In this document: positions 1 to 9,677 of the stretch, in pieces
Numbering within the stretch: position 1 is the stretch's first letter
How the letters are laid out: each line of letters starts with the position of its first letter
Source of the DNA: Histomonas meleagridis
Taxonomy: Eukaryota > Parabasalia > Tritrichomonadida > Dientamoebidae
Direction of reading: 5' to 3'
Length of the DNA: 64,000 nt
NCBI GenBank assembly: GCA_020186115.1
Contig: WSYJ01000147.1
Span: 248,001-312,000 of the forward strand
Made by a program: the position numbers and the translations under genes
Notes under the pieces: model-generated
The model's input: only the letters and a program-made list of their open reading frames with translations
Database searches by the model: none
Told to the model about the DNA's origin: nothing

Positions 1-103
1 AAGAATTTTATCATAGAATGAACATTGAAAATTGTATTGAAAACGATAATATAGTTGTGTATGATTTGATCGGCGACGGTTTTGGTCAGCCTTTTAGCTA
101 TCA

Positions 104-553
104 ATGTCACCAGGAGTTGGAATGAAAACAGGAGGCCGTGGATCATGGCGTCGTAAGACAAAGAAGACACAAAAGAACGGCAACCAAAATGGCCTTAAGG
201 TTTGGCTCGCAGCTCAACGTCTTGGATGCCGTGAATTTGGTGAATTAGATTCAGCTTCAATCATTCTACAAGGAAGTGAAGAAGCTCTCTCATTCCAAAA
301 ACCCGAACTTGCTTTCAACATGCATGCCAACACTTATGCAATCATGGGTAAGGTTGAAAAGAAGCCAATCGTTGAAGTTTTAACTGATCTCATTTCTGGT
401 ATGGATCTTTCTAACATCAAGAGACCTGAACAACAAGATAACAATGATCTTGGAGATGTTCCAGCAGATATTGACTTCTCTAAAACTGAAGAAGAAAAGC
501 CAGCTGAAGAAACAAAACCAGAAACCGAAGAATCAAAGCCAGCAGCTGAATAA
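104..553 (+). CDS. Nascent polypeptide-associated complex subunit beta (BTF3-like)
   Basis: The 149-residue product matches the NAC beta/BTF3 family: the basic GGRGSWRRKTKK ribosome-binding stretch at about residues 10-21, then a NAC domain with the family-like segment ANTYAIMGKVEKKPIVEVL (about 77-95), and an acidic, glutamate/proline-rich tail after residue 110. In other eukaryotes NAC beta pairs with NAC alpha and sits at the ribosomal exit tunnel, shielding nascent chains. The first ATG at 104 is used; a second Met seven codons in would give the more usual family N-terminus. The stop codon is part of TAAATAA, a likely trichomonad UAAA-type poly(A) signal. A GACGGTT Myb-like sequence lies about 30 bp upstream. 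Family call is secure; the exact start is not. Confidence 0.9.
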   Translation: MSPGVGMKTGGRGSWRRKTKKTQKNGNQNGLKVWLAAQRLGCREFGELDSASIILQGSEEALSFQKPELAFNMHANTYAIMGKVEKKPIVEVLTDLISGMDLSNIKRPEQQDNNDLGDVPADIDFSKTEEEKPAEETKPETEESKPAAE

Positions 554-575
554 ATAAGAGATTATTAAGACAAAT

Positions 576-1451
576 TTATATATCATCATTTTTCAAATCA
601 TCATAAAGACCCTCGTCCACAACAACGGGCTCCTTCCTCCTTAAGCTAATAAATGTGTAAACCCATGACGAAAGAAGGAAAACTGGAGCAACTGAACCCA
701 AAATTGGTATCCACCAATTTCGCATATATTTCATTTCTGATGCCGCAACTACATAACTATTAGGATAGCCTGAAAAGGGGTTTTGATAAGTTGCATTTGT
801 TTTTCCTTCCGAGAAGAGATTTATATTTATATTTCCATATTTACCATCTGTTGAAGTTGTAAGTCTAAACAAGAGCGGTGTGGTGATTGCTTGCCCAAGG
901 CTTCCGATTTTTCCATCGCTAGTAAAAGTATCAAAAGCATTTTCGTTGATTCTTTGTTTGTATATTGTCAATTTTGTATTTCCTTGAAGATTATTGGAAG
1001 TAACATTATATCTACGCTCTGAATCATCTGTGGCATAGAAAGCACAAATATCTTGGTTATTTGCATTACCAGCCAAATATAAATTTGTCGAATAAACATC
1101 AACAATCACTCTAACTTCTGTGGAACAAAAAGCACGAGGTATAGTTACAGTGGAAAACTTGATGGTAGAATTTTGACTGAAATTCACTATAATTTTTCCG
1201 CACTATAAGAAGTATATAGGCTTATTGATGTCGTCAACGTCAATAGACGATGCACCAATTGGCATTTCAACCCGAACTTTAGTAGATGTGTTATCAACTT
1301 GTGTAATGGCAATAAGAGTATTTTCATTTGTTGTATAAAAACTAACTTCAGAAGGAGCATTCTTTTCTTGGTATGTAATTGTATTAATACCGCTTTGAAA
1401 AGCTATCATATTATCACAAGATACTAATACTGTATGTAATAACAGAAGCAT
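576..1451 (-). pseudogene. Type I membrane protein interrupted by an in-frame TAG
   Basis: Two adjacent open stretches on the minus strand (1451-1206 and 1202-576) lie in the same frame and are separated only by a TAG at 1205-1203. The first begins with ATG at 1451 and a hydrophobic leader (MLLLLHTVLVSC); the second lacks its own ATG and ends with one hydrophobic span (about WWIPILGSVAPVFLLSSWVY), a basic stop-transfer LRRKE and a short acidic tail DEGLYDDLKNDDI. Together they would be a signal peptide, an ectodomain with N-glycosylation sites, one membrane segment and a cytoplasmic tail of roughly 290 residues. I do not recognise the ectodomain family. Trichomonads use the standard code, so this is most simply a nonsense-mutated surface protein or a sequencing error; readthrough is the alternative. 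Confidence 0.65.
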
Positions 1452-2120
1452 TTCCAAAAAGTGCTGGTTTGGGGTGGGATTTCAATTGTTTACACAAGAT
1501 CCGTTCTTGAAAGCGCATAACAATTTTTCGTAAAATAAAGATATACAAATTAAAAGTTATCATCAAATTAGAGCTATTTAATGATAGCTACCAAATTTTT
1601 ATGAATATCCTCTTTTGAAGTAAGTTAAATTGCATGTGAAAAATCATTTTTAAAGCATAAGTTATAGAACTAATAACAATAAAATGAAATCCGATTTTCC
1701 ATTTCTTAAAGAACAGCAAATTTAAAATTAAATTGGAAATATACTACAGCTGTAAATAAACGTTTATCATTATTATCATTACAAACTAAACAAAGAACGG
1801 CATAAACATCGAACAGAATCCGGCGAACGTATAACATCATAAAAAAAATTCGCATATTGTCAGCATACTCGTTACTTTTATGAACATTAGTGTCTACACA
1901 TCCATTTCATTAAAGAAAAACAAGCAGTAGCAATATACTTTAAACAAAACCATATCCATGCAATAATTCATATGTAGCTAAACTTTGATCTAATCACACT
2001 CACAAACACTTCAGTTTTTGAGTATAAATACGATGATTTTTCATTCATTCGGTTCTATCGTTGGGAACCACATCAAAGCAAAAAGAGCAGACATGTGATG
2101 TAAAACTGATGAATTCCATT
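1452..2120. other. Intergenic, nothing recognised
   Basis: About 670 bases between a gene start on the minus strand and the 3' end of the Cys-rich gene. The CACTTTTT element (coding-strand sense, plus positions 1456-1463) sits four bases before the ATG of the upstream-facing gene. I see no further ORF, RNA gene or repeat. Confidence 0.5.
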
Positions 2121-3620
2121 TTATTCAGGTACACAATCGGATTGCTCTTCGTTTGGCACGTATCCCTTCTGACATTGGCGGCACTTGTAGTCGCCCTTCT
2201 TTGAGTATGTGCCTTCTGGGCACTTGTAGCAAAGGTTTGCTGAGGTAGCTCCTTCAGATATACCGTAAGTACCAGCAGGGCAATCAATGCACTTTTCCAT
2301 ACCTTCTTTATCAGCGTATTTTCCTTGTGAACACTTATAGCATTTCGTAGACATCGAATAAGAGCTGTAATAACCCTTTGGACATTTCATGCATTCTTCG
2401 CAATGTGAAGAAGGACAATATGTTCCTGGTGGACATGAGCGGCATTTAGTTGATCCTTCTTCATCTGCGTATTCGCCGCTTTCGCACCAACGACAGTATC
2501 CATGTTCATTTGGATTATATTCTCCTTTTGGACATTTGGTACAATTCGTTGAGCCTTTATATTGCGCTGTATAGCCTGGCGGACATGCAAAGCATCTGTT
2601 ATTTCCTTCTGTGTCTGTGTAATAGCCAGTTGGACAATCTTCGCAATATGTACGTGATGAATCACTATAAGTGCCTGCTGGACATTTGGTGCAATGATCA
2701 TTCTTTCGGAAATATGAATACGTGCCTTCGGGACATCGTGTACAATATGCAGCTCCTTCACGTGCTGAATATGTGCCATCTGGACATGTATAACATTGGA
2801 GTCCATCATCACTATAGTAGCCTTTTGGACACTTGGTACACTTGGTGGAGCCTTCTTCAGTGGCTACTGACCCAGCTGGACATGGTTTACAATCTGACCC
2901 ATATTCATCATTATAATACCCGACTTTGCATTTCTTACAAAGTGAACCCCTGGAACTACTTGTGCCTGGTGGACATTCAAAGCATCGTGAGGAACTATAA
3001 TTTGATGAATATCTTGCTGGACAATCTTTGCATTCGAGAAGACCTGGTTCATCAGAATATGTGCCACGAGGACATCCGACACAGGAATGATCATATGATG
3101 ATAAATATGTGCCAATGGGACATTGTGAACATTCTGTTGTTCCTAAGCTTTTAGCAGATCCATCACCACAGACTTTACACTCAGTAGCTCCTTCAACGTC
3201 GCTGTAATAACCAATTTCACATGGAAGACAGGCTGTTCCTTTGGAATTGGCATGTGTTCCTTTTGGACAAATATAGCAATAATCAAATGATGGAGTAATT
3301 GTGATGTTTGAAATATGGCCAGAGGGACATTTGGTGCAAGAGGTTGCTCCTTCTTGTTCATTAAAATAACCAGAATCACAACGAAGGCAAAATGGTAGAC
3401 CTGGTGGACTATATGTACCTCTAGGGCATGTGTAACAATCACGTGCCCCTTCTTGTGATGAAGTACCTGGTGGACATTCTTTGCAAGATGATAAACCTTT
3501 TTCATCACTATATGTACCAACTTCGCATTTAACACATGATCCTGAGCTGCTAGTATATGTTCCTACTGGACATAAAGAAAAATTGTTTCGAATGAATAAA
3601 GAAAAGAAGATTAAAAGCAT
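2121..3620 (-). CDS. Secreted cysteine-rich repeat protein (CxxCPxGTYS repeats)
   Basis: A 499-residue protein with an N-terminal signal peptide (MLLIFFSLFIRNNFSLC) followed almost entirely by tandem cysteine-rich repeats of the form CPxGTYSxxxGxxxCxxC, resembling the ephrin-receptor-like GCC2/GCC3 (PF07699) and TNFR-like disulfide modules. Roughly twenty repeats are visible, alternating CxxCPxGTY and CxxCxxGYY types. There is no C-terminal membrane segment: the protein ends QSDCVPE directly after the last repeat, so it is predicted to be secreted or held by other proteins rather than anchored. Many extracellular protist proteins share this fold, including Giardia-type Cys-rich surface proteins, but function cannot be read from it. 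The start ATG at 3620 gives a good signal peptide. An AAAAAGTG element lies about 25-30 bp upstream on the coding strand. Confidence 0.8.
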   Translation of the reverse strand: MLLIFFSLFIRNNFSLCPVGTYTSSSGSCVKCEVGTYSDEKGLSSCKECPPGTSSQEGARDCYTCPRGTYSPPGLPFCLRCDSGYFNEQEGATSCTKCPSGHISNITITPSFDYCYICPKGTHANSKGTACLPCEIGYYSDVEGATECKVCGDGSAKSLGTTECSQCPIGTYLSSYDHSCVGCPRGTYSDEPGLLECKDCPARYSSNYSSSRCFECPPGTSSSRGSLCKKCKVGYYNDEYGSDCKPCPAGSVATEEGSTKCTKCPKGYYSDDGLQCYTCPDGTYSAREGAAYCTRCPEGTYSYFRKNDHCTKCPAGTYSDSSRTYCEDCPTGYYTDTEGNNRCFACPPGYTAQYKGSTNCTKCPKGEYNPNEHGYCRWCESGEYADEEGSTKCRSCPPGTYCPSSHCEECMKCPKGYYSSYSMSTKCYKCSQGKYADKEGMEKCIDCPAGTYGISEGATSANLCYKCPEGTYSKKGDYKCRQCQKGYVPNEEQSDCVPE

Positions 3621-3853
3621 TTGTCAAACTGACACTTGATGAGCACTTTTTATTCAAAATTTCCTATAAACTATTCAATTCATGATCGTAAAAATTTACC
3701 ACAAAATAACCATTTATATTTGAATAGTTTATTATATTCACTTTCAAAACACTGTAAACGTTTTCCATCATGGCACTTTTCGTTTTGGTATAATGCCAAA
3801 TATTTTTGTGTACTTTTAGAAATGTCAAAAGCAATAACAGAACAGAATCAAAG

Positions 3854-4201
3854 ATGCCAATAGACTTACGTGCACTTGAAGAAGCTGGAAAAAGTGTTGA
3901 AGAAGCTAAAGCAAATTTACAGACCCTTTTGGAGCAATGTGCTCAGTTATTTGTTCAACAAAAAGAAAATGAAATTGTTCTTGAAGAATTTGAATTTTTG
4001 AATGAAACAGATGTCATCATGAAGAAAGTGGGGCCAACACTTGTTACACAAGAATTATCTGAAGCCAAACAAAATGTTCAACAACGTCTTGAGTATATAA
4101 AAGGACAAATTAAATCAATTGAAGCAAAAATAGAAGAAGGCCAAAAAAAACTTCAAGAATGTCAGCAAAAACTTAACCAAATGCAAAGTGCTATTCAATA
4201 A
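3854..4201 (+). CDS. Prefoldin subunit 6 (beta-type)
   Basis: A 115-residue, highly helical protein. The central segment (NEIVLEEFEFLNETDVIMKK, then VGPTLVTQELSEAKQNVQQR) matches the beta-hairpin region and following coiled coil of PFDN6, where human PFD6 has comparable VFKLLGPVLVKQELGEA text. Two long coiled coils flank the hairpins, as expected for beta-type prefoldin subunits. Prefoldin is a cytosolic hexamer that delivers unfolded actin and tubulin to CCT. The ATG at 3854 (MPIDLRALEEAG) is chosen because it begins the first coiled coil; an in-frame extension upstream has no ATG. A CACTTTT element occurs about 80 bp upstream. The stop is TAAAA. Confidence 0.87.
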   Translation: MPIDLRALEEAGKSVEEAKANLQTLLEQCAQLFVQQKENEIVLEEFEFLNETDVIMKKVGPTLVTQELSEAKQNVQQRLEYIKGQIKSIEAKIEEGQKKLQECQQKLNQMQSAIQ

Positions 4202-4476
4202 AATTATTTGAATATTTCATCGAAAATATCCTTTTTCTCCTTTAGGGTGGCTTTAAAAATTGTCATCGTGGTAAATACTTGATTATGATATTTATGCTTA
4301 AATTGAAATCATTCGGATATTCACTTTTAAGTTCTTTATTAAGTAAATGTAATTGCATCATTTTTTATTTGTAAATGCTTGATTCACATAAAAATCAGTA
4401 TAAGGTGTGAAATAATTAGAATAAATTGTAGACGTGTATCATAAGATATAATTGATGTTGAGATAAATGTAAATGT
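4202..4476. other. Intergenic spacer
   Basis: AT-rich gap between prefoldin and the decayed BspA-like gene. Nothing recognised. Confidence 0.4.
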
Positions 4477-5480
4477 TTAATTAATTTCTCTAAAAATAAA
4501 TGAATTTGTATATGAAGTGTAAATGCTTAATGATTGTGTAAATGATAAATCATATGAATGTGATAAAGATATGTCAGATGAAATTGTATTTGATTGTGTA
4601 AATGTATTTGTTTCAGTTGATGTGAAAGTTTGTGCTGGCATTGTATTGCATCCAGTAATTGTTTCTTTGATATATTTAAATCTCCAAAAGTTTCGTTTTG
4701 AATTTTTTTTTGAACAATAACATATTTTGCTAGAACACCATGAAAACAATTAACCCCAAAAGTTGAATAAGTTTTACCATAAAAATAAATACATTTTAGT
4801 GAAGTGCAACCATCAAATGCACAATCTTCAATATTTTTCACATTTCTCCAATGGCAAGAAGAAAAAGATTTTGGTTGGATATCTGTCACAGAATTTGGTA
4901 TTATTAAACTTGTAAAGATCAATTGAATGCAGAACTTTATATTATATTTATACTTCTTCCAAATGAAATTAATATTAGATTAGGGCACAATTTAAATGCA
5001 TTTCCTTCAATCGATGTAACTGAATCTGGAATTTTTAATGTTTTATTTGTGTTTCCGCCTGGATAACTAATGAGATTTGCAATTTTTTTTATCAAATAAA
5101 TTGCCATCATGATAAGAATTAAGATTGTTCTTGGAAGCTTTTTAATAATGAAGTCTTTCACAACGAAGAAATGGATTTATTGATATTGAAGAAACTGTAC
5201 TTGGAATTGTAACAGTTTTAAGAATTTTACAATTGTAAAATATAAAAGATCCAATTGTCTGAACACCTTCATCAAAAAATACAGCTTATATATGCAGACA
5301 CATCAAAATCCAATTGCTGTAAGAGAACATTTAAATTTTTTTAATGCAATACTATATCCACAAATGCATATTATCCAACATCTTTTATCCCTTCCCTAAA
5401 TGAAACATTTTTCAGTAAAATACAAGATTCAAATGCATTTTCTCCAATAGAAGTTACTGCCTTTTTAATTACCAAAGTAA
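4477..5480 (-). pseudogene. Decayed BspA-like leucine-rich-repeat gene
   Basis: Several minus-strand fragments in different frames together read as a BspA-like protein. From upstream to downstream: TSIGENAFESCILLKNVSF near 5450, a further LRR near 5200, LKIPDSVTSIEGNAFKLC near 5020, SLIIPNSVTDIQPKSF and FDGCTSLKCIYFYGK around 4900-4790, and a Ser/Thr stalk (TNTFTQSNTISSDISLSHSY) around 4620-4520. The order matches intact BspA-like genes at 14563 and 61140, including the stalk rich in S/T-x-S/T. No frame runs through, no signal peptide or membrane segment is preserved, and several stops and frameshifts separate the pieces. It is a clear relic; exact boundaries are approximate. Confidence 0.8.
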
Positions 5481-5727
5481 GCAATAATAATAAATTTATT
5501 ATTAAAGTTTGAAAAACATAATAGGAAGAAACAAGTTGTTGATATGTTTAATACTATATCAATAACATCACAAGAAAATAAGCCAAGTGTAAAGAATTTA
5601 TCATCACAAATATACACTTAAGTAATATATTATTATAAGTAATTCACAATTTTGATAAAAAAAAAAATATAATCAAAAATTAAAATCAAGAATTGACTCT
5701 TTATTGAGTGGTTTGAAATTACCTAAT
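5481..5727. other. Intergenic spacer
   Basis: AT-rich, no recognisable content beyond possible eroded remains of the neighbouring BspA-like relic. Confidence 0.3.
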
Positions 5728-6990
5728 TTAGAAAATCAATAAAGACGTCAAGAAAAGTAGGATTGACCCAGATATTAATGACTTTAATTTTATGCCATTG
5801 GATGGAGTTGAAGCACTGGTAGGTGGTGTATGTGTTGCAGATGTTTTAGATGTGGTAGATGTTATAGATGCGGTAGATGTTGCAGATGTTGCAGATGTTG
5901 GAGATGTTGTAGGAGTAACAGGAGTTGTAGGTGTTACTGAAATATTAAATAAGGAACTTGTCTTGAATAAAGGTCTCAAACCTACAGTGTCATTTTTGAA
6001 AATAATGAATTTTTGATTTTCTGGTGTAGCATATAATGTAACATTAACTGTACCATTTGTTACATTTGTTAAATTTGTCCAATTACCTTGAGTTTCAATA
6101 ATAAGCTTTGCATCTCTTTCTCTCGTATTATTAGCATAAAAGAAAGTGTTGAAATAATCTTCAAATTTATAATTTGCTAACATATAAAAAGTTTCATCGA
6201 AATATATTGAAAATGGACCAAGTTGTGTAACATTATCTTCAATTTTCAAAACAATAGAAGTGTTTTCAAATACATAAGGAGATATTATAATATTAACACC
6301 TGTGGGTAATTGTACACCGTCAACTATAGTCTTATTTTGTCCAAAAATAATGGTATTATTTTGTGGCTTGTAAAATTTATTTGTTGCTGTAAAATTAGTA
6401 TTATTTAATATTTCCATACTTGCTGAAATAAGATTATTTGCTGTAAATTTTCCTGATGCTTCTTTTTGAATTTCAATTGTGTTATATGTGACATTTCCCT
6501 GGAATGTCGGCTTGACATCTTTTTGGAAGCTAAGAATAGGAATTGCCTTTGAAAGATTAGTTGTGTTAGATTTAATACTTAAATTAAAGCCAGATGATAA
6601 TTGATCATTAAATTGATATATTTGATTTGAACAATTTGTTAAATCAAGATCAAAAGTCGATAAATTGGATTGGACGAAAATATAATTATATTCACCAGCA
6701 AGTTGAGATATGGAAACATTAGGTCCAGCAGGAAATTCATTCTTATAATTAGATGTAGCATTAGCTTTTGCCCAAGTAAGATATTGACGAAGACGATTAT
6801 CGATTGTGCCATTTTTATATTTTTCAATTTGTTGAATGTAAAGATAATCATTATTTATGTATCCATCAGGCATTCGAGAAGCATTATATCCTGGCAATAT
6901 ATAAGCTTTTGAAATGCTATAAATTGTTTCTACCAAAAGAAAGAACATACCAAATAAGTGAAATGAATCAAACTCAAAATGTGTCTCCAT
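5728..6990 (-). CDS. Surface protein with Ser/Thr-rich stalk and C-terminal hydrophobic tail
   Basis: A protein of up to 420 residues. A hydrophobic signal begins at the second Met (MFFLLVETIYSISKAY, ATG at 6948), so 6948 may be the true start rather than 6990. The body is a beta-rich, heavily N-glycosylatable ectodomain with many NxT/NxS sites and no family I recognise. Residues about 350-395 form a Ser/Thr/Pro stalk of TS[A/T] repeats (TPTTSPTSATSATSTAS), encoded by an imperfect triplet repeat at about 5815-5935. The protein ends SNGIKLKSLISGSILLFLTSLLIF-like: small residues, a spacer and a terminal hydrophobic run with no basic cytoplasmic tail. That is the layout of a GPI-attachment signal or a tail anchor. 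No enzymatic motif seen. Confidence 0.7.
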   Translation of the reverse strand: METHFEFDSFHLFGMFFLLVETIYSISKAYILPGYNASRMPDGYINNDYLYIQQIEKYKNGTIDNRLRQYLTWAKANATSNYKNEFPAGPNVSISQLAGEYNYIFVQSNLSTFDLDLTNCSNQIYQFNDQLSSGFNLSIKSNTTNLSKAIPILSFQKDVKPTFQGNVTYNTIEIQKEASGKFTANNLISASMEILNNTNFTATNKFYKPQNNTIIFGQNKTIVDGVQLPTGVNIIISPYVFENTSIVLKIEDNVTQLGPFSIYFDETFYMLANYKFEDYFNTFFYANNTRERDAKLIIETQGNWTNLTNVTNGTVNVTLYATPENQKFIIFKNDTVGLRPLFKTSSLFNISVTPTTPVTPTTSPTSATSATSTASITSTTSKTSATHTPPTSASTPSNGIKLKSLISGSILLFLTSLLIF

Positions 6991-7672
6991 TCAAAATCCT
7001 GTTGGGACAAACATTTTCAAACCAAAGCCTCAAAAGTGTTCCAACTAAATAAAGATTGAATACTTTCCAACATTTTCAGAATGGAGAAATGCCAAAAAGG
7101 ACAGGTAGATGGAACTCCAAAATTTTATTCAATTGTAAATAAACTTACATTATAAATAGTTAATGTTAGCGTGTTTTCAATGAAATTTTATAGTGAATGA
7201 AAAAAATTATGATTGAAATACATGCCAAAGAGTTCTTCTTGATCATTGAGAAATAGTGAAACATACAATATGATTTCTAAGCAGTTAAAATTTTTTTGGC
7301 TGAAAGTTATGCAAAATAAACAAATCTTTTATCAAAGAAAACATCTTTATATATAAAGATTAATATAGGGAATTAAATAATTGATTTAAGAATGAATTTC
7401 ATATTTGGGTCATATAAACCATGCGAATAACATATGTTTTTAATAAAATGAAAAACTTCAGTGTAATGTTGCATGTCTTTATATATATATATATAAAATT
7501 CTCTAATGATCAAACCCAAAAAATGGATTTTAAAAGGTCTTTTGCTGAGTGTTTTTAGCAATTTTTATAACTCACATATGAACAGGTTCTATATATAAAA
7601 ATAAAAAAGCATTTATTTGGCTTTTGTTATCCATTAAAAAGAGTAAAAATAGTGAAAAAATGAGCATGAATT
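6991..7672. other. Intergenic, nothing recognised
   Basis: About 680 AT-rich bases between two minus-strand genes. It has a short TA dinucleotide run near 7481-7495. The short open stretches do not look coding. Confidence 0.4.
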
Positions 7673-8239
7673 TTAATTAAAAATTTCCATTATAAGAAGT
7701 ATTATACTAACCAGACAAAAAACCGAAGCAATAGCAAATATTATTCCAGTAATAAAAATAACATTACCATTTTCAAAATATTTTATACAAACTTCTTCTG
7801 GGCATCTTTTTTGAGGGCAACAATTTGTAATCAACTCTAAAGTTTTCCTAATTACTTCATGCCGAGTGTTTGTAAAGATTTCTTTAATTGTCTTAATTGT
7901 TTGATTATTAAAACCAAGTAAAATTATAGGAATAGAAGTTATAAAGAAAAACAATAAAATAAATAATACCAAAATAAATATATTTCCATTGTCGACACTT
8001 AAGAAAATAGAAACAGTGACTGAGACAAATATAAGAAATAGGATAACTGATATTGTAATTAGAACAGAGAATAGAATTTTTGACTTATTTTGGTAACCAT
8101 TGTGAACAATAACAAAGATAATAAATAAGAGGAACACAAGAATAATCCAAAAAAATTGTGCAACCAATAAATAGAGCGTCTTCTTGAAACATGATCTAAT
8201 ACTTATCATGTTATAATTTATGAATAGCTTTGACTGCAT
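7673..8239 (-). CDS. Four-transmembrane, tetraspanin-like protein
   Basis: A 188-residue protein with four hydrophobic segments: about residues 22-47, 57-80, 86-110 and 158-186. The loop between the third and fourth segments contains NCCPQKRCPEEVC, a Cys-Cys pair followed by further cysteines, reminiscent of the CCG and paired-cysteine core of the large extracellular loop of tetraspanins. The loop is short for a tetraspanin, and CCG is replaced by CCP, so the call rests on topology and cysteine pattern rather than a strong match. Trichomonads encode several tetraspanins at the plasma membrane and in vesicles. Two candidate starts exist, 8239 and the Met eleven codons later (8209), which sits closer to the first membrane span. 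Confidence 0.55.
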   Translation of the reverse strand: MQSKLFINYNMISIRSCFKKTLYLLVAQFFWIILVFLLFIIFVIVHNGYQNKSKILFSVLITISVILFLIFVSVTVSIFLSVDNGNIFILVLFILLFFFITSIPIILLGFNNQTIKTIKEIFTNTRHEVIRKTLELITNCCPQKRCPEEVCIKYFENGNVIFITGIIFAIASVFCLVSIILLIMEIFN

Positions 8240-8971
8240 TTATTTTTTTTTTTTTTTTGAATTTGCAATTCAAACCCAATTTTTTTTATTTGTTATTGAC
8301 TTTTTTGCTCAAAATTCAGAATATATAAAAAACTTGCCGCTATGATTAAAGCATTTTTACTTGTAATCATTTTTCAGAAAGTTTACTATATTTAAAAATT
8401 TATTGAAAAAAATAAATATTTCAGAATAGGTTAAATCCACATAAATTGTATAAATAATATTTGGAATCATTGTTTTTAGTATTGGTATTAACTTGTTTAA
8501 ACGGAGCTCTTTTGGGATAATACGTGTCTGCTTAATTGATTTTAATCACAGATTTAATTAAATAATTTCTTAAAGAATTGTTTTTTGATAAAACCATTTA
8601 CGTTGAGTTTGTGTTGAAGAAATAAAATTTTGATGAACACAAAGTAAAGCTATTAGCTAAAACAAGTAATATTACTATGATGATATCATCACAATATCAA
8701 TTTATTTTAAAGTTTTGATTTAAGTACTTTACATAATGCTGGACGGTTAACTATACAATTTACCATCAAAATCTGTGATCATCGTTTTTTAAATTTTACA
8801 AGTATTTCTTCATTAATTCTATCAAATTTGGAGAATTGTTGGTGAAATTCTGAGTTAAATAACATTAAGTTTATCCTTATTAAAAGAGATAAAAATTCGT
8901 TCAAGATTGCCACTTTTTAGAATAATTTCCTTTTCTCATAAAGTAATCAAAAAAAACTAACCTAAAAGTGT
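8240..8971. other. Intergenic, nothing recognised
   Basis: About 730 bases upstream of the IBD-protein gene and of the tetraspanin-like gene (divergent). AT-rich; no ORF, RNA gene or repeat recognised. Confidence 0.4.
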
Positions 8972-8975
8972 GTAA

Positions 8976-9023
8976 CACTTTTTGTATCCAAAATGGCGCC
9001 TTTTTAACGGTTCGACACTTTTT
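8976..9023 (+). promoter_or_regulatory. Promoter-like cluster: two CACTTTTT copies, a GGCGCC site and AACGGTT
   Basis: Within 48 bp just upstream of the ATG at 9027 lie CACTTTTT (8976-8983), AATGGCGCC with a GGCGCC palindrome (8993-9001), TAACGGTT (9005-9012, a Myb-type YAACGG core) and a second CACTTTTT (9016-9023). Similar CACTTTTT or AAAAAGTG copies occur next to other starts in this window. The functional role is inferred from position and recurrence only. Confidence 0.45.
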
Positions 9024-9026
9024 ATA

Positions 9027-9677
9027 ATGGAAGACTCAAACAAGCAAAACAACATTCAGAATAATAATGACATTCAAACAAGCGACCTAATCGCTCTTCA
9101 GCACATGCTTACAGAAGCTGCTGATCCAGTAGCTTCCTTATATCATGAACAATGCATTGATCCTGTTGCCTTACATTTCATCCCTGAAAGCGCATGGACA
9201 TCTCAAAACCTATCTCTTCATAGTCTTCATGAAGATTACTTTGGCAGAAAAAACAATTTGAACCGCAGATTCGAACATAAATTATGGAATGCTTTAAGAA
9301 TTACTTTAACATTTCCAGCAATGGTTAAGCTTGTTGGTGTTGTGTGGGTTACAGATTCAATCATCAAAGTATACAAATTTGCTTTTGCTAAGCTTCTCAA
9401 CATTTCTGCTATTGATGGCGGCTTATTTCACAAACAAGGAAACTTCACAAGACATGGCTTTGTTATACTCTCTGACTCAGAAGCTAAACTTAAAGTCCCA
9501 GCAGATCAACTTGCTGATGTTGATTATCATGATGTTTTGTTAATTACACACGCACAACAGAACTTTACAATCTCATCAACAGAAGCAACAATATCCCAGT
9601 GTAAGTGGGATAACCCATCAGGTGCTACTCGCGTTGCTTCACTTCGAATCGAAAACATTCAAGAAAATCAAAACTGA
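9027..9677 (+). CDS. Initiator-binding-domain (IBD, IBP39-type) protein
   Basis: A 216-residue protein. Residues about 75-150 fit the trichomonad transcription-initiator DNA-binding domain (IBD, PF10416): FEHKLWNALRITLTFPAMVK, VGVVWVTDSIIKVYKFAFAK, then LLNISAIDGGLFHKQGNFTR and HGFV. In Trichomonas vaginalis IBP39, this winged-helix-like domain binds the Inr element at transcription starts, and a separate C-terminal domain contacts the RNA polymerase II CTD. Here the C-terminal part is short (about 65 residues), so it may lack the full IBP39 C-terminal domain and instead be one of the many paralogous IBD proteins. The N-terminus is Asn/Gln-rich. ATG at 9027 is chosen over the TTG extension. 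The upstream cluster of motifs suggests regulated expression. Confidence 0.75.
   Translation: MEDSNKQNNIQNNNDIQTSDLIALQHMLTEAADPVASLYHEQCIDPVALHFIPESAWTSQNLSLHSLHEDYFGRKNNLNRRFEHKLWNALRITLTFPAMVKLVGVVWVTDSIIKVYKFAFAKLLNISAIDGGLFHKQGNFTRHGFVILSDSEAKLKVPADQLADVDYHDVLLITHAQQNFTISSTEATISQCKWDNPSGATRVASLRIENIQENQN

Noticed and set aside
2387-3535. Several long ORFs on both strands overlapping the Cys-rich gene
   Set aside because: They are shadow frames of the repetitive gene; none begins with a plausible leader or has a recognised domain.
5792-6016. Plus-strand ORF rich in DV/GV repeats
   Set aside because: It is the antisense shadow of the TS-repeat stalk of the surface protein.
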